Assembly (NCBI GenBank): GCA_040380145.1
Contig: JBEIJQ010000043.1
Span: forward strand, 1-20,627
Origin: JBEIJQ01 sp040380145
GTDB taxonomy: Bacteria > Bacteroidota > Bacteroidia > Chitinophagales > Saprospiraceae
Length of the DNA: 20,627 nucleotides
Direction: 5' to 3'
Position numbers and translations under genes: made by a program. The notes beneath the pieces were generated by a model. The model was not told the origin of the DNA and searched no databases. It saw nothing but the letters and a program-made list of their open reading frames with translations. Every line of letters begins with the position of its first letter. The first letter of the stretch is position 1. Below are positions 8,001 to 16,362 of this stretch, piece by piece.

Positions 8001-9041
8001 TTAAAAATACAAAAAGTGGAATTTGATCCCGCCCCGTCCATTGATTTCAATGGCAGGGGCGGGAACTTTTATGATGTTCAATGCCGAAAGCAACAACTTC
8101 CAGCCCCTTTTTTTGACTGGGATCCTGGAAAAATCGATGTCTGGCGACAGGTACCATTGCAGATACCGGGGATGTGTGGCCGGATCGGCCCCAAAACGGT
8201 TTCCATCCGCATCTTCCCAGGTATTGTCCGAGGCGCCGTAAAGATTTTCGGCCCCGAAGCCAATGGCAAAATTCAACCATTGGGGGAAACGACTTTCGGG
8301 TCTCAAAAAAGCATGAACGTTCACCGAGAGCCAACAGGTGCTTCCGTTGTAATCCTTCAAAGCCCTTTCGGCCAAAATCGTTCCATACAATTGTTCGGAT
8401 CTAGTCCGTAGGGAAGTAGTGGCCGATGGATTGTTTTTCGAAACCAATGGGGTATTGTCGTAAACAGTTGGATGCCAGGAGTATTTCAAAACAAACCGCT
8501 CCTCTCCCCACAGTACCTGCTGACCGGCGTACAGAGCTGTACCCGCGGTGTTGAACAATAAATCGACCGGCGATGCCCCCCATTCTTTTGAAAATCCGTC
8601 CAACACTTCGATCGTTCCTTGAAACAAAGTTCCGACTGCAACGCCGGCCCATAAAGAATGCGATTCCTTCAGGCCGGTCCAGCGGTACAATTGATGGGCA
8701 TACTTGGTTTCCAAATAAGCCGTCACCATATGTCCTGCCTTGTCAACACCCTTCCATTCGCCAAAATCGTTGATGAAACGAAATCCGCCCCTCGGATAAT
8801 TCGCGTACCACATTTGGTCCAGCCCAACCACAGCGGCCGTGTAGCCAGCGATGCCAACCGATGTAAGCCCCCAAAAACGTTTGGGCGAAAAGTGCCTCGG
8901 CCTACACAGCAAACAAGTATCCGCCGGCATTGCAGAAGCCGACTTGGAAAGACTATCCTCGACAAAAGATCGGTCGATCTCCTGGGCCTTCAAGGAAAGC
9001 CCGAAAGTCACCAAAAGACAGCAAATCACAAAAAATCTCAT
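8001..9041 (-). CDS. DUF2279 family envelope protein
   Basis: The frame is open from 9122, but the start chosen is the ATG at 9041, because it gives a standard signal peptide (MRFFVICCLLVTFGLSLKAQ) and a 346-residue product. The core has the DUF2279 pattern: FGEWKGVDKAGHM (Asp, Lys, Gly and His conserved), then WAGVAVGTLFQGTIEVLDGFS (Glu-x-x-Asp-Gly) and a stretch reading GASPVDLLFNTAGT. These lie in two or three amphipathic or membrane-like helices. The C-terminal ~120 residues are strand-rich and end in KFHFLYF, a terminal aromatic pattern common in outer-membrane beta proteins. The function of DUF2279 is unknown; E. coli YfiM is a lipoprotein relative. The gene stands alone, convergent with the lipoprotein gene and divergent from the SprB-like gene. 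Confidence 0.85.
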   Translation of the reverse strand: MRFFVICCLLVTFGLSLKAQEIDRSFVEDSLSKSASAMPADTCLLCRPRHFSPKRFWGLTSVGIAGYTAAVVGLDQMWYANYPRGGFRFINDFGEWKGVDKAGHMVTAYLETKYAHQLYRWTGLKESHSLWAGVAVGTLFQGTIEVLDGFSKEWGASPVDLLFNTAGTALYAGQQVLWGEERFVLKYSWHPTVYDNTPLVSKNNPSATTSLRTRSEQLYGTILAERALKDYNGSTCWLSVNVHAFLRPESRFPQWLNFAIGFGAENLYGASDNTWEDADGNRFGADPATHPRYLQWYLSPDIDFSRIPVKKRGWKLLLSALNIIKVPAPAIEINGRGGIKFHFLYF

Positions 9042-9182
9042 GTTCCGGCAATTGATCGGAGGGTGGGGGAGAAACTTTTCGGGAAAATACCCGTTTTGAA
9101 CCGTGAATTTAAGTTCGTGCAAAGTTTAACACTTTGGGAACTCTTTTTGTCTATGCGAGATTTTTTTCAAAAAAAAATCGGC

Positions 9183-9190
9183 TAACTTTG
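9183..9190 (+). promoter_or_regulatory. Candidate -7 box TAACTTTG for the SprB-like gene
   Basis: This is an exact TAnnTTTG match 33 bp before the chosen ATG (9224), giving a short leader of about 27 nt. The expected -33 position holds only a T-rich run (9161-9168) and no clean TTTG. Its placement supports the internal ATG at 9224 over the upstream in-frame start at 9134. Confidence 0.45.
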
Positions 9191-9223
9191 CCCCAATATT
9201 TTTTTAACCAATCAACTGTTTTT

Positions 9224-12200
9224 ATGCGTCTTTTCAGAACAATTTTTAGCCTTGTGGCTCTTATCGGAGCTACGTATTCCCTCACGGCACAGTGCATACC
9301 GCCCGCCTCAGCCGTCGTTTTCGGCACGGTGCCCGGTGCCGCCGGCACGTACAATTTCACCAACGTGCCCACCGGCCGGGTGATCCAACTCACTTCGGCC
9401 GCTGCGAACACGGTTTTCGCGATCGACATGTGCATCACCAATCCGGGTGCCAACGTGCCTTCCGGAACGAACGACTCGCACCTGTCCATTTTGAGCGTGA
9501 ACGGTCCCGGCGCCACGGTCCTGACCACTTTGGAAGACGGCTGCACCAACATGGCCGCCCCTGGATACGGTCCCGATTTCGGTTCTTGGACTGCTCCCGC
9601 CGCCGGTACCTACTTCCTGTACCTGACCGAATGGAACGCCGCTGGAAACGACAACTGCATCGCCGACGGCGTGAACTCCATCTACGATTTCAACATCACG
9701 GTGACTGCTCCTCCCTCCACGGACGCTTCTATCAACCGCGATGCCTTGGAATACACCTTGGTGATGCGCAGCCACATCACGGGTTCACTGCCCTTGACCG
9801 GCGTGATCAACAACGTGGGCGGCGGCGCTATCACCGGCGCCACCGTGACGGTCAACGTGGCAACCCAAGCTGCTCCCGGCGTTTCGATTTTCACGGCCAC
9901 TTCCCCCGCCACCAACGTGGCTGCTGGTGGAACGGCCAACGCAATTGCCGGCAACTGGACGCCTCCCGCAGGCAACGGTGTTTACGTGCTGACCTACACG
10001 GTCAACGTGGCCGGTGACGCCAACCTCGCCAACAATACGCTGATCAAGCCTTTGTACCTCACGGCCGACTTCTACGGCCGCGATTACAATACCCTCGCCG
10101 GTGGCTTGGGCATCAACGGTACCGGTCTGATACGCCAGGGAGCCCAATATACTTTCCTGCAGAGCGGCAACGTAGAAGGCTGCGAATACTTCCTTACCGG
10201 GGGCCAACCCGGCGATACTGTTCAGCTGGAAGTGTACACCATCGCCGCCGGCGCTGTTAGCGCCACCCCTGTTGCAACCGGTCCTGTGTATGTACTGACC
10301 GCCGCAGACTCCAACCTGTTGGCATTCCCCCTGGTCGCCCCCTTGGCCGTCAACACCACCACAACCTACCTCTTCAGCCTGCTCCACCGTTCGCGCAACG
10401 TGAACATCGGTGTCGGTTACTCCGATTCACTGTACGTTGCAACCCGCAACTGGATCCGCATTGGCGCCAACGCATGGACCAATCCCGAAGCCTTCGGTTT
10501 CGAAATCGCTTACATCACCCGTCCCTATTTCTCGGTTTGCCCTACGCTGACTTCCACGACTTCTTCTACCAACGCGACCTGCGCTGGAGCCAACGGTACA
10601 GCTACCGTCAACCCCGCCGGCGGAGCAGCTCCCTACACTTTCAGCTGGGCCAACGGTGCTAACACCCAAACCGCGACCGGTCTGACCGCCGGTTCCTATT
10701 CCGTGACCTTTACTGATGCCAACGCTTGCTCCGGTACAGCTTCCGTAACGGTGAGTGCCACCCAAGTGCCGCTGACCATCAGCTCCACCACCACGAACGC
10801 CGTTTGTGCGAACGCTACCGGATCGGCAACCGCCAACCCGTCGGGCGGAACTGCTCCTTACATCTTTGCTTGGAACAACGGAGCCAATTCTCAAACCGTC
10901 AACGGCCTGCAGGCCGGAAACTACACCGTCACGGCCACTGATGCCAACGGTTGCACCGGTTCGACGACTATCACCGTCAACGCCACCCAAACCCCGATCA
11001 ACGTCAACGTGCTGACCAGCCCGGCTACCTGCGTATCTCCCGGTACTGCTTCTGCCACCCCCAGCGGCGGTCTTTCTCCTTACACGTTCCTTTGGAGCAA
11101 TGGTACCGTGGGCTTTGTCCTCAACGCAGGTGCCGGAACCTACATCGTCACTGCTACCGATGCCAACGGTTGCACGGGTACCGCCAGCGCCACGATTGCC
11201 AATCCCAACGCTCCCACGGCTACTTTGTCTGCCACCAACGTCACTTGCAACGGCGGCAACAACGGCGCCCTCAACTCCACGGTGACGGGCGGTCTTGCTC
11301 CCTATGTCTATGCTTGGAGCAACGGCGCCACGACGCAAAACCTCTCCAACCTCGCAGCAGGCAGCTTTACGCTGACCGTGACCGATGCCAACAACTGCGC
11401 TTTCAACATCTCCGGTTCGATCACCCAACCCGCTGCTATCGCTCTCACCGGTGCCAACATCACCAACGTGAGCTGTAACGGCGGCAACAACGGCGCGATC
11501 GATATCACGGTCGGCGGCGGTACGGCCCCCTACTCCTACTCTTGGAGCAATGGCGCCACCACACAGGATGTTTCCGGTCTGATCGCCAGTATTTACTCCG
11601 GTACGATCACCGATGCCAACGGTTGCACCGCTTCTGCCTCTGCTCCCGTTACCGAGCCTTCCGCTATCGGCCTTACGGGTGCTAACCTTACCAATGTCAG
11701 CTGCTTCGGGGGCAACGACGGCGCCCTCGATATCACCATCGGCGGCGGTACGGCTCCCTACACCTTCTCTTGGAGCAACGGCGCCACCACCGAAGACCTC
11801 ACCGGTCTGACCGCCGGCACCTACACGGGCTCTGTGACGGACGCCAATGGCTGCACCTTCACCGGCGGAGCCCCGATCACCGAGCCCGCCGCCGCTCTCG
11901 GCGGTACGGCCACGACCACTCCCTCCAACGGCAACGACGGAGCCATCGACCTGACGGTATCCGGCGGCACGGCCCCTTACACCTTCTCTTGGAGCAACGG
12001 CGCCACCACCGAAGATCTCTCCGGTTTGGCTCCCGGTAACTACTCGGGCACCGTTACCGATGCCAACGGTTGCACCTTCTCCGCTTCTGTTGATGTGCTG
12101 TCCACTGGCGTGGGCGTCCAGAACATCAATGGCGTGAACAGCCTCCTGATGTTCCCCAACCCGACCAACGGTCAGCTGAACATCACGATGGACTTCGCTT

Positions 12201-12385
12201 CCGCCCGTGACCTGCAAGTGGCCATCTTCACGACGACCGGTCAATTGGTCGCCTCCGAATTGGCTTCCAATGTCCGCACCTATCAACATGCCTTCGATTT
12301 CTCCGGCCTCGCCGAAGGAACCTATTTCGTGCGCTTTACTTTCGACAACCAAGTGGTGACCCGCCGCTTCACGATCGCGAAGTGA
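9224..12385 (+). CDS. SprB-repeat cell-surface protein with T9SS sorting domain
   Basis: The start at 9224 is chosen because it gives a signal peptide (MRLFRTIFSLVALIGATYSLTAQ split after ~22); the open frame extends to 9134, but that would overlap the candidate promoter. The mature protein (1053 aa with signal) has a beta-rich N-terminal domain (~25-165) and a CARDB/Ig-like domain (~170-275). A further beta domain runs to ~440. Seven SprB-type repeats cover ~453-962, then a type A T9SS C-terminal domain covers ~975-1053 (MFPNPTNGQLNI ... LAEGTYFVRF ... RRFTIAK). Each repeat carries GGxAPYxFxWSNGATT and DANGC. SprB is the mobile gliding adhesin of Flavobacterium, but the repeat also occurs in many non-motility surface proteins, so an adhesin or matrix role is inferred. 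Codon use is more GC-rich and uniform than in the neighbours, consistent with high expression. Confidence 0.92.
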   Translation: MRLFRTIFSLVALIGATYSLTAQCIPPASAVVFGTVPGAAGTYNFTNVPTGRVIQLTSAAANTVFAIDMCITNPGANVPSGTNDSHLSILSVNGPGATVLTTLEDGCTNMAAPGYGPDFGSWTAPAAGTYFLYLTEWNAAGNDNCIADGVNSIYDFNITVTAPPSTDASINRDALEYTLVMRSHITGSLPLTGVINNVGGGAITGATVTVNVATQAAPGVSIFTATSPATNVAAGGTANAIAGNWTPPAGNGVYVLTYTVNVAGDANLANNTLIKPLYLTADFYGRDYNTLAGGLGINGTGLIRQGAQYTFLQSGNVEGCEYFLTGGQPGDTVQLEVYTIAAGAVSATPVATGPVYVLTAADSNLLAFPLVAPLAVNTTTTYLFSLLHRSRNVNIGVGYSDSLYVATRNWIRIGANAWTNPEAFGFEIAYITRPYFSVCPTLTSTTSSTNATCAGANGTATVNPAGGAAPYTFSWANGANTQTATGLTAGSYSVTFTDANACSGTASVTVSATQVPLTISSTTTNAVCANATGSATANPSGGTAPYIFAWNNGANSQTVNGLQAGNYTVTATDANGCTGSTTITVNATQTPINVNVLTSPATCVSPGTASATPSGGLSPYTFLWSNGTVGFVLNAGAGTYIVTATDANGCTGTASATIANPNAPTATLSATNVTCNGGNNGALNSTVTGGLAPYVYAWSNGATTQNLSNLAAGSFTLTVTDANNCAFNISGSITQPAAIALTGANITNVSCNGGNNGAIDITVGGGTAPYSYSWSNGATTQDVSGLIASIYSGTITDANGCTASASAPVTEPSAIGLTGANLTNVSCFGGNDGALDITIGGGTAPYTFSWSNGATTEDLTGLTAGTYTGSVTDANGCTFTGGAPITEPAAALGGTATTTPSNGNDGAIDLTVSGGTAPYTFSWSNGATTEDLSGLAPGNYSGTVTDANGCTFSASVDVLSTGVGVQNINGVNSLLMFPNPTNGQLNITMDFASARDLQVAIFTTTGQLVASELASNVRTYQHAFDFSGLAEGTYFVRFTFDNQVVTRRFTIAK
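10580..12107 (+). repeat. Seven tandem SprB-type protein repeats
   Basis: Repeat units begin at a Cys codon near 10580, 10805, 11030, 11246, 11474 and 11702, and the seventh (near 11920) lacks the Cys. Spacing is 72-76 codons. The last units are nearly identical in DNA: the block at 11761-11800 recurs 219 bp later at 11980-12019 with one mismatch. Units 1-3 are more diverged, suggesting recent expansion at the 3' side. Confidence 0.9.
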
Positions 12386-12405
12386 TTTCTCGAAAATCGA
12401 CCCCT

Positions 12406-12441
12406 AAAAGCGGTCCCGGCCTCGCCGGGGCCGCTTTTTTT
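12406..12441 (+). terminator. Strong intrinsic terminator after the SprB-like gene
   Basis: A 15-bp stem with one G-U pair (left arm AAAAGCGGTCCCGGC, loop CTC, right arm GCCGGGGCCGCTTTT) is followed by a T run ending at 12441. It begins 21 bp after the stop and insulates the next gene. Confidence 0.92.
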
Positions 12442-12454
12442 GTTGGCAAGCCGT

Positions 12455-12462
12455 TATTTTTG
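12455..12462 (+). promoter_or_regulatory. Candidate -7 box TATTTTTG just before the permease start
   Basis: This exact TAnnTTTG match ends 5 nt before the GTG start at 12468. If used, the transcript would be leaderless or nearly so. The nearest TTTG (12439-12442, the end of the terminator T run) is only 12 bp upstream, shorter than the usual 17-23 bp. Confidence 0.35.
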
Positions 12463-12467
12463 TCCCC

Positions 12468-13934
12468 GTGATCATCGATAGATACATTTTGCGCAGCGCC
12501 GTTTCCCCTTTCCTGACTTGGTTTGTGGTGGGGATGTTCGTGTTCAACATCCAATTTCTTTGGAAGTACATAGACGATCTGGTCGGCAAAGGACTGGAAA
12601 TAGCCCTGATCGCCGAGTTGTTGCTGTATTACTCGCTGGCGGCCATTCCGTCGGCCCTGCTGGTCGCCGTCATCGTTTCCACGGTGATGGTGATGGGCAA
12701 TTTAGCCGAACATTACGAACTGTCGAGCATGAAATCGGCCGGCGTGGGATTGCTCCGGGCCATGCGCCCGTTGACGTTGGGAGCGGCCATGGTGGCCGGT
12801 GTTTCTTTTTTTTGCAGCGACCAACTGATTCCGGTGGCCTCCCTGAAGTTCAAATCGCGCCTGTACGATATCCGCCGCCAAAAGCCGGCCCTCAGCTTGG
12901 ATGCGGGACAATTCAACTACGATTTCCAAAACTACACCATCTACATATCCGAAAAAGGCAACGACAACCGCAGCCTGACCGGTATCCGATTTTACGACCA
13001 CACGCAGCACAAAGGCAACATCAATCAAACCAATGCTGCCTATGGCGAAATGTACTACACGCCCGATAAACGCTACATGGTGATGCGCCTTTTCGAAGGC
13101 GAACGCTACGAGGAAGTTCAGGGCGACGAAAAGCGCATGAAAAACAAACCCTTTATGCGCATGTCTTTCGAAGCATACTCCAGCATGTTCGATCTCACGC
13201 AGTTCGAACTCAAAGAAACCGACGAGGATCTGTTCAAAAACCACTATTCCCTGCTATCGACGCGCCAACTGACCGCCGCACTGGATTCCATAGACCGACG
13301 AAAGTCTCTTCGTCTCATGCACCTTTCCGCCAATTGCGACCCTATGTACCAAATGGCCCGCAAGACAACGGATGGGGTTGCCATCGAAAACCGCGGTCAA
13401 AAGCGAAGATTCGTGCCCGATGTTCTTCCGGAAGTGGAGCTGGGAAACAAAAAGCGTTTTGCCGATTTTTTGCCGGATTCGCTCCGACGAGGCGCTTACA
13501 GCCGGGCCCAAGGAAACGCCACCAACACCAAAACCTTTGCCGAAGCCATCATCAAGGAAGCCGATGCGACCGCTCAGGGCAAAGTGCTGTACGAAAACGA
13601 ACTGCACCGAAAACTGGTGTTCAGCCTCTGTTGCATCGTGTTTTTGTTCATCGGGGCTCCCCTTGGAGCCATCATCCGCAAAGGAGGATTCGGTTGGCCC
13701 ATTTTGTTGGCCATCTTGTTTTTTGTTTGTTTCATCCTTCTGAGTATGGTAGGAGAGAAACTGTCGAAAAATCTCGTCCTCCCTTCTTATATAGGGATGT
13801 GGCTGCCGGTGTATGTGCTCTCCTCCGTCGGATTTCTGGTGACCCTGCGCGGGATCAAGGACGCCAACCCTTTTTCATTTCCGGTTTTTTTCAAAAAAAT
13901 AATCCGGAAAAAAAGTCGGGTCAGAAAGCAATGA
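12468..13934 (+). CDS. LptF/LptG family permease (YjgP/YjgQ)
   Basis: This 488-residue inner-membrane protein belongs to the LptF/LptG family, which with LptB forms the ABC transporter that extracts lipopolysaccharide for transport to the outer membrane. Three N-terminal membrane segments (~12-32, ~50-80, ~100-122) and three C-terminal ones (~383-405, ~410-430, ~440-460) flank a large periplasmic beta-jellyroll region (~125-375). The start is a GTG giving the conserved family N-terminus (MIIDRYILRSAVSPFLTWF); no ATG upstream is in frame. The sequence FLWKYIDDLVGKGLE and the element SSMKSAGVGLLRAMRPL are typical of the Bacteroidota branch. The protein is longer than the ~360-residue E. coli proteins because of an extended periplasmic domain, as is usual in this phylum. 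Whether it is LptF or LptG is not decided. Its last 14 bp overlap the convergent reductase gene. Confidence 0.92.
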   Translation: MIIDRYILRSAVSPFLTWFVVGMFVFNIQFLWKYIDDLVGKGLEIALIAELLLYYSLAAIPSALLVAVIVSTVMVMGNLAEHYELSSMKSAGVGLLRAMRPLTLGAAMVAGVSFFCSDQLIPVASLKFKSRLYDIRRQKPALSLDAGQFNYDFQNYTIYISEKGNDNRSLTGIRFYDHTQHKGNINQTNAAYGEMYYTPDKRYMVMRLFEGERYEEVQGDEKRMKNKPFMRMSFEAYSSMFDLTQFELKETDEDLFKNHYSLLSTRQLTAALDSIDRRKSLRLMHLSANCDPMYQMARKTTDGVAIENRGQKRRFVPDVLPEVELGNKKRFADFLPDSLRRGAYSRAQGNATNTKTFAEAIIKEADATAQGKVLYENELHRKLVFSLCCIVFLFIGAPLGAIIRKGGFGWPILLAILFFVCFILLSMVGEKLSKNLVLPSYIGMWLPVYVLSSVGFLVTLRGIKDANPFSFPVFFKKIIRKKSRVRKQ

Positions 13935-14463
13935 ACCTCTCCACTTGCTTTTCCAGAGCAGCCAAAGTGGCGGCATCGATGGGATTGCCCGCCTCGTCCA
14001 ACAACTTCTTGATCCCGGAAACAGGTTGTTGCAAGGGCATGACCGTCACTTGGAGATAATTCAATACGCCGGCCAAATGGTCCATTCCGCGCAAATTGCC
14101 GGCACGGCCAGCTGAAAGGCCCGTCAAAACCGCTTTTTTGCCGTGGAAAGTCCCTTCCAAATCGCGGACCGAAACCGCATCGATGAACAATTTCAATGCA
14201 CCGGGCATTCCGCCGTTGTACTCGGGCAGCACGAAGTGGAATTTGTTCACCGGTCTCAAAAAGGTGTCTTGGATTTCTTGCAGAAAAAGGGGAAGAGCCG
14301 ACGGATTTTCGTACATTTCGGCAAAGAAATAGTCGTGCGGTATGGACTCCAGAGCCAACAACTGGACGTCTTGCCCCCTTTGGCGGTACATCTGCTCGAT
14401 GGCCTGAGATAAGCGCAGCGCGACGCTGTTTTTTCGGTTTGTACCGGATACAATGGTCAACAT
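13921..14463 (-). CDS. NADPH-dependent FMN reductase-like flavoprotein
   Basis: This 180-residue cytoplasmic protein has the flavodoxin-like fold of PF03358. Visible landmarks are the N-terminal phosphate-binding loop SGTNRKNSVALRLS (~6-19) and PEYNGGMPGALKLFIDA (~80-96), the family's signature around the flavin. The segment GLSAGRAGNLRGMDHL (~115-130) completes the site. It probably binds FMN and reduces flavins, quinones or azo compounds with NAD(P)H; the true substrate cannot be told. The start is the ATG at 14463, immediately before the first beta strand (LTIVSG), as is normal. It overlaps the 3' end of the LptF/LptG gene by 14 bp in opposite orientation and is divergent from the BNR lipoprotein gene, with 76 bp between the chosen starts. 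Confidence 0.9.
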   Translation of the reverse strand: MLTIVSGTNRKNSVALRLSQAIEQMYRQRGQDVQLLALESIPHDYFFAEMYENPSALPLFLQEIQDTFLRPVNKFHFVLPEYNGGMPGALKLFIDAVSVRDLEGTFHGKKAVLTGLSAGRAGNLRGMDHLAGVLNYLQVTVMPLQQPVSGIKKLLDEAGNPIDAATLAALEKQVERFIAF

Positions 14464-14539
14464 GCAATGCCAACAAGTCGACCAACAAAAGGTTCACGCA
14501 CTCCATATAGGTCACAGTATTTTGAAGTCTTCCGAGATC

Positions 14540-15511
14540 ATGCCCAGAACACACCTTTTTTCCATGCTTTCCTTTTTCTGGATCTTTCTTTTGGTGACCG
14601 GTTGCCAAAAAGAAAGATTACAGATTCCTTTGACCGAACTGAGCGCTCCCGTCCAGACCGATATCAACGGTTTGGTCGCTTGGGAAAACGGTCACTGGGT
14701 GGCCGTCGGCGGCACCCGCTGGATGAAGGGCCTGGTCCTGCACACGGCCGACTCGGGCCGGCATTGGAGCGTGGATTCGGTGGCCGACGGCGATATCACT
14801 CGCTTGAGCGCTCAAGGCGGAACGCTCGCTGCCTCGCTGTTCGCCACCGGGGTCTTGATGTCCATCGACAGCGGACGCACCTGGCAAAAGCAATCCTTTC
14901 CCCAGAACGAGGCGCTCCATGGCTTGGCCCAAAGCTCCGAAGGAAACTTGGCGGTCGTGGGGGGCATCAATTACCACAGCGGGTGCGTGTACCACTTTCC
15001 GGGCCCCTTGATGTCCAGCGATTGGATTTTGGACTCTATGACGCAGGAATTGTACGACATCGCATATTTGGCCCCGCAAACGCTCGTCGCCGTTGGGTAC
15101 GGCATTGCAATGCGCAGCGAAGACGGAGGAAGAAACTGGCAACCGACCGATGTTCGGGCGGGCGACATGTACCGCGGGCTCCACTTTCCCACGGAAAGGG
15201 TGGGGTACGCAGTGGGTTTTTACGGCAGCATCATCAAAACCTCCGACGGCGGCCTTACTTGGCATTGTCTGCGCAACAGCGACGACTGGTTCGTATCGGA
15301 CGAACGGTTCCGGGATGTTTTTTTTCTGGACGAGCAAAAAGGTTACATAGTGGGCGAGAACGGTACCTTTTGGACCACCGATGATGGAGGCCGCTCCTGG
15401 GCGATCGTCGAGGGGATACCGGGCGATATCCACTTGTACTCGGTCGCGGTCAGCGATGGAGTGGGGTACCTGACCGGTTCGAGAGGGAAAATTTATATTT
15501 TTGTTCCCTAA
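14540..15511 (+). CDS. Lipoprotein with BNR/Ycf48-like beta-propeller
   Basis: The frame is open from 14453, but that start overlaps the divergent reductase gene. The ATG at 14540 gives a proper lipoprotein signal (hydrophobic MLSFFWIFLL, lipobox VTGC with Cys ~22) and a 323-residue product. Five Asp-box motifs of the BNR type are visible: ADSGRHW, IDSGRTW, EDGGRNW, SDGGLTW and DDGGRSW. They are spaced so as to suggest a six- or seven-bladed propeller like Ycf48/HCF136 or sortilin-type domains. These folds usually serve as scaffolds or bind polymers; no catalytic Asp/Tyr set for sialidase is apparent. Membrane anchoring, probably facing the periplasm or surface, follows from the lipobox. The LUD-domain gene follows after 9 bp, so the two are probably transcribed together, although no functional link is obvious. 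Confidence 0.85.
   Translation: MPRTHLFSMLSFFWIFLLVTGCQKERLQIPLTELSAPVQTDINGLVAWENGHWVAVGGTRWMKGLVLHTADSGRHWSVDSVADGDITRLSAQGGTLAASLFATGVLMSIDSGRTWQKQSFPQNEALHGLAQSSEGNLAVVGGINYHSGCVYHFPGPLMSSDWILDSMTQELYDIAYLAPQTLVAVGYGIAMRSEDGGRNWQPTDVRAGDMYRGLHFPTERVGYAVGFYGSIIKTSDGGLTWHCLRNSDDWFVSDERFRDVFFLDEQKGYIVGENGTFWTTDDGGRSWAIVEGIPGDIHLYSVAVSDGVGYLTGSRGKIYIFVP
15496..15503 (+). promoter_or_regulatory. Candidate -7 box TATTTTTG before the LUD gene
   Basis: An exact TAnnTTTG match lies inside the last codons of the upstream lipoprotein gene, 17 nt before the GTG at 15521. It may give the LUD gene its own promoter. No -33 TTG was found at the right distance, so confidence is low. Confidence 0.25.
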
Positions 15512-15520
15512 ATCAATACC

Positions 15521-16183
15521 GTGTCCAAGTCCAAACAACGAATACTCGAACGCATCCGCCAAGCATCCGGCCAGCGTACTCCCAAGCCGTATCCCGACAT
15601 CCGGGACGCAATCGGCATATTTCCCACGCCCACAGAGTCCCTTTCGGTGGTTTTCGCCCGCGCCTTTGTGCAGGCCGGAGGCTTTTTCCATTATGCGGAA
15701 AGCCCGGCCGAATTGGCCGAACAAATGAGGGTTCTTTGTGAAAAAAAAGGCTGGCAGCACCTGTACTGCTGGGACAAAAAAATACAAGACCTTCTGATGG
15801 ACGAAAATTTCCGGTATATCCGCATCGGAAAGAATCTAGATAAGGCCGACGGTTCGATCACCGATTGCGAGGCTCTGCTGGCCAGGACCGGTAGCGTGTT
15901 GCTCAGCAGCCGACAAGCGGCCGGACGGACTCTTTCCGCTTTCCCGCACATCCATATCGTCGTGGCCACTCCCGAAGATCTGGTGGAAGACATCGGAGCA
16001 GGGCTGCAGCATTTGGAGTCGAAATACGGGGGCAAGTCATCCCTCCCCTCCATGTTGTGTGTGGCAACAGGCCCCAGCCGAACGGCCGACATCGAAAAAA
16101 CGCTCGTATTGGGCGCCCATGGCCCCAAGGAAATCCACGTTTTTTTGTTCGATCATAACGTGGATGAAGAACAAGAGCCATAA
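15521..16183 (+). CDS. LUD-domain protein, LutC/YkgG-like
   Basis: This 220-residue cytoplasmic protein belongs to the LUD (DUF162) family. The C-terminal hallmark VATGPSRTADIEKTLVLGAHGPKEIHVFL, read here with its breaks at ~180-208, contains the conserved GPSRTADIE and GAHGP elements. The mid part (ALLARTGSVLLSS) matches the 'aetGtv' strand of the family. LutC works with the iron-sulfur proteins LutA and LutB in L-lactate oxidation, but neither partner is in this window, so a role in lactate use is only suggested. Standalone LUD proteins are common in Bacteroidota. The start is a GTG at 15521, 9 bp after the preceding stop; the next in-frame Met is far downstream inside the fold. A bidirectional hairpin terminator follows the stop directly. 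Confidence 0.88.
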   Translation: MSKSKQRILERIRQASGQRTPKPYPDIRDAIGIFPTPTESLSVVFARAFVQAGGFFHYAESPAELAEQMRVLCEKKGWQHLYCWDKKIQDLLMDENFRYIRIGKNLDKADGSITDCEALLARTGSVLLSSRQAAGRTLSAFPHIHIVVATPEDLVEDIGAGLQHLESKYGGKSSLPSMLCVATGPSRTADIEKTLVLGAHGPKEIHVFLFDHNVDEEQEP

Positions 16184-16210
16184 AAAAAGGCTTCCCGAGG
16201 GAAGCCTTTT
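16182..16210. terminator. Bidirectional terminator between the LUD gene and tRNA-fMet
   Basis: An 11-bp perfect stem (AAAAGGCTTCC / GGAAGCCTTTT) with loop CGAG starts 1-2 bases after the LUD stop codon. On the plus strand it has a short T4 tract. On the minus strand it is followed by seven T residues, so it is stronger as the terminator of the tRNA transcript. Confidence 0.85.
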
Positions 16211-16214
16211 GGAG

Positions 16215-16287
<73 letters not shown>

Positions 16288-16298
16288 GTTTTGTGTCA

Positions 16299-16306
16299 CA
16301 AAGGTA
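16299..16306 (-). promoter_or_regulatory. Candidate -7 box TACCTTTG for tRNA-fMet
   Basis: An exact TAnnTTTG match on the minus strand ends 11 nt before the mature tRNA 5' end. This is a normal place for a tRNA promoter. The -33 element is not obvious. Confidence 0.45.
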
Positions 16307-16362
16307 AGCGCTTTTTTGACTTGTGCTCCATCGGAGCAAATTTTTTTGAAAATAAATTTCAG

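Noticed and set aside
9042..9122. Upstream extension of the DUF2279 protein (27 residues)
   Set aside because: It would bury the signal peptide behind a polar, non-conserved leader; the ATG at 9041 is preferred.
10427..12352. 641-codon open frame on the minus strand, Gly/Val/Arg-rich
   Set aside because: It is the mirror of the SprB repeats, so its periodicity comes from the real gene. It has no promoter and no plausible fold.
14518..14524. TATTTTG as a promoter for the BNR lipoprotein
   Set aside because: It is one base short of TAnnTTTG, and the start is only 15 bp away; not strong enough to annotate.
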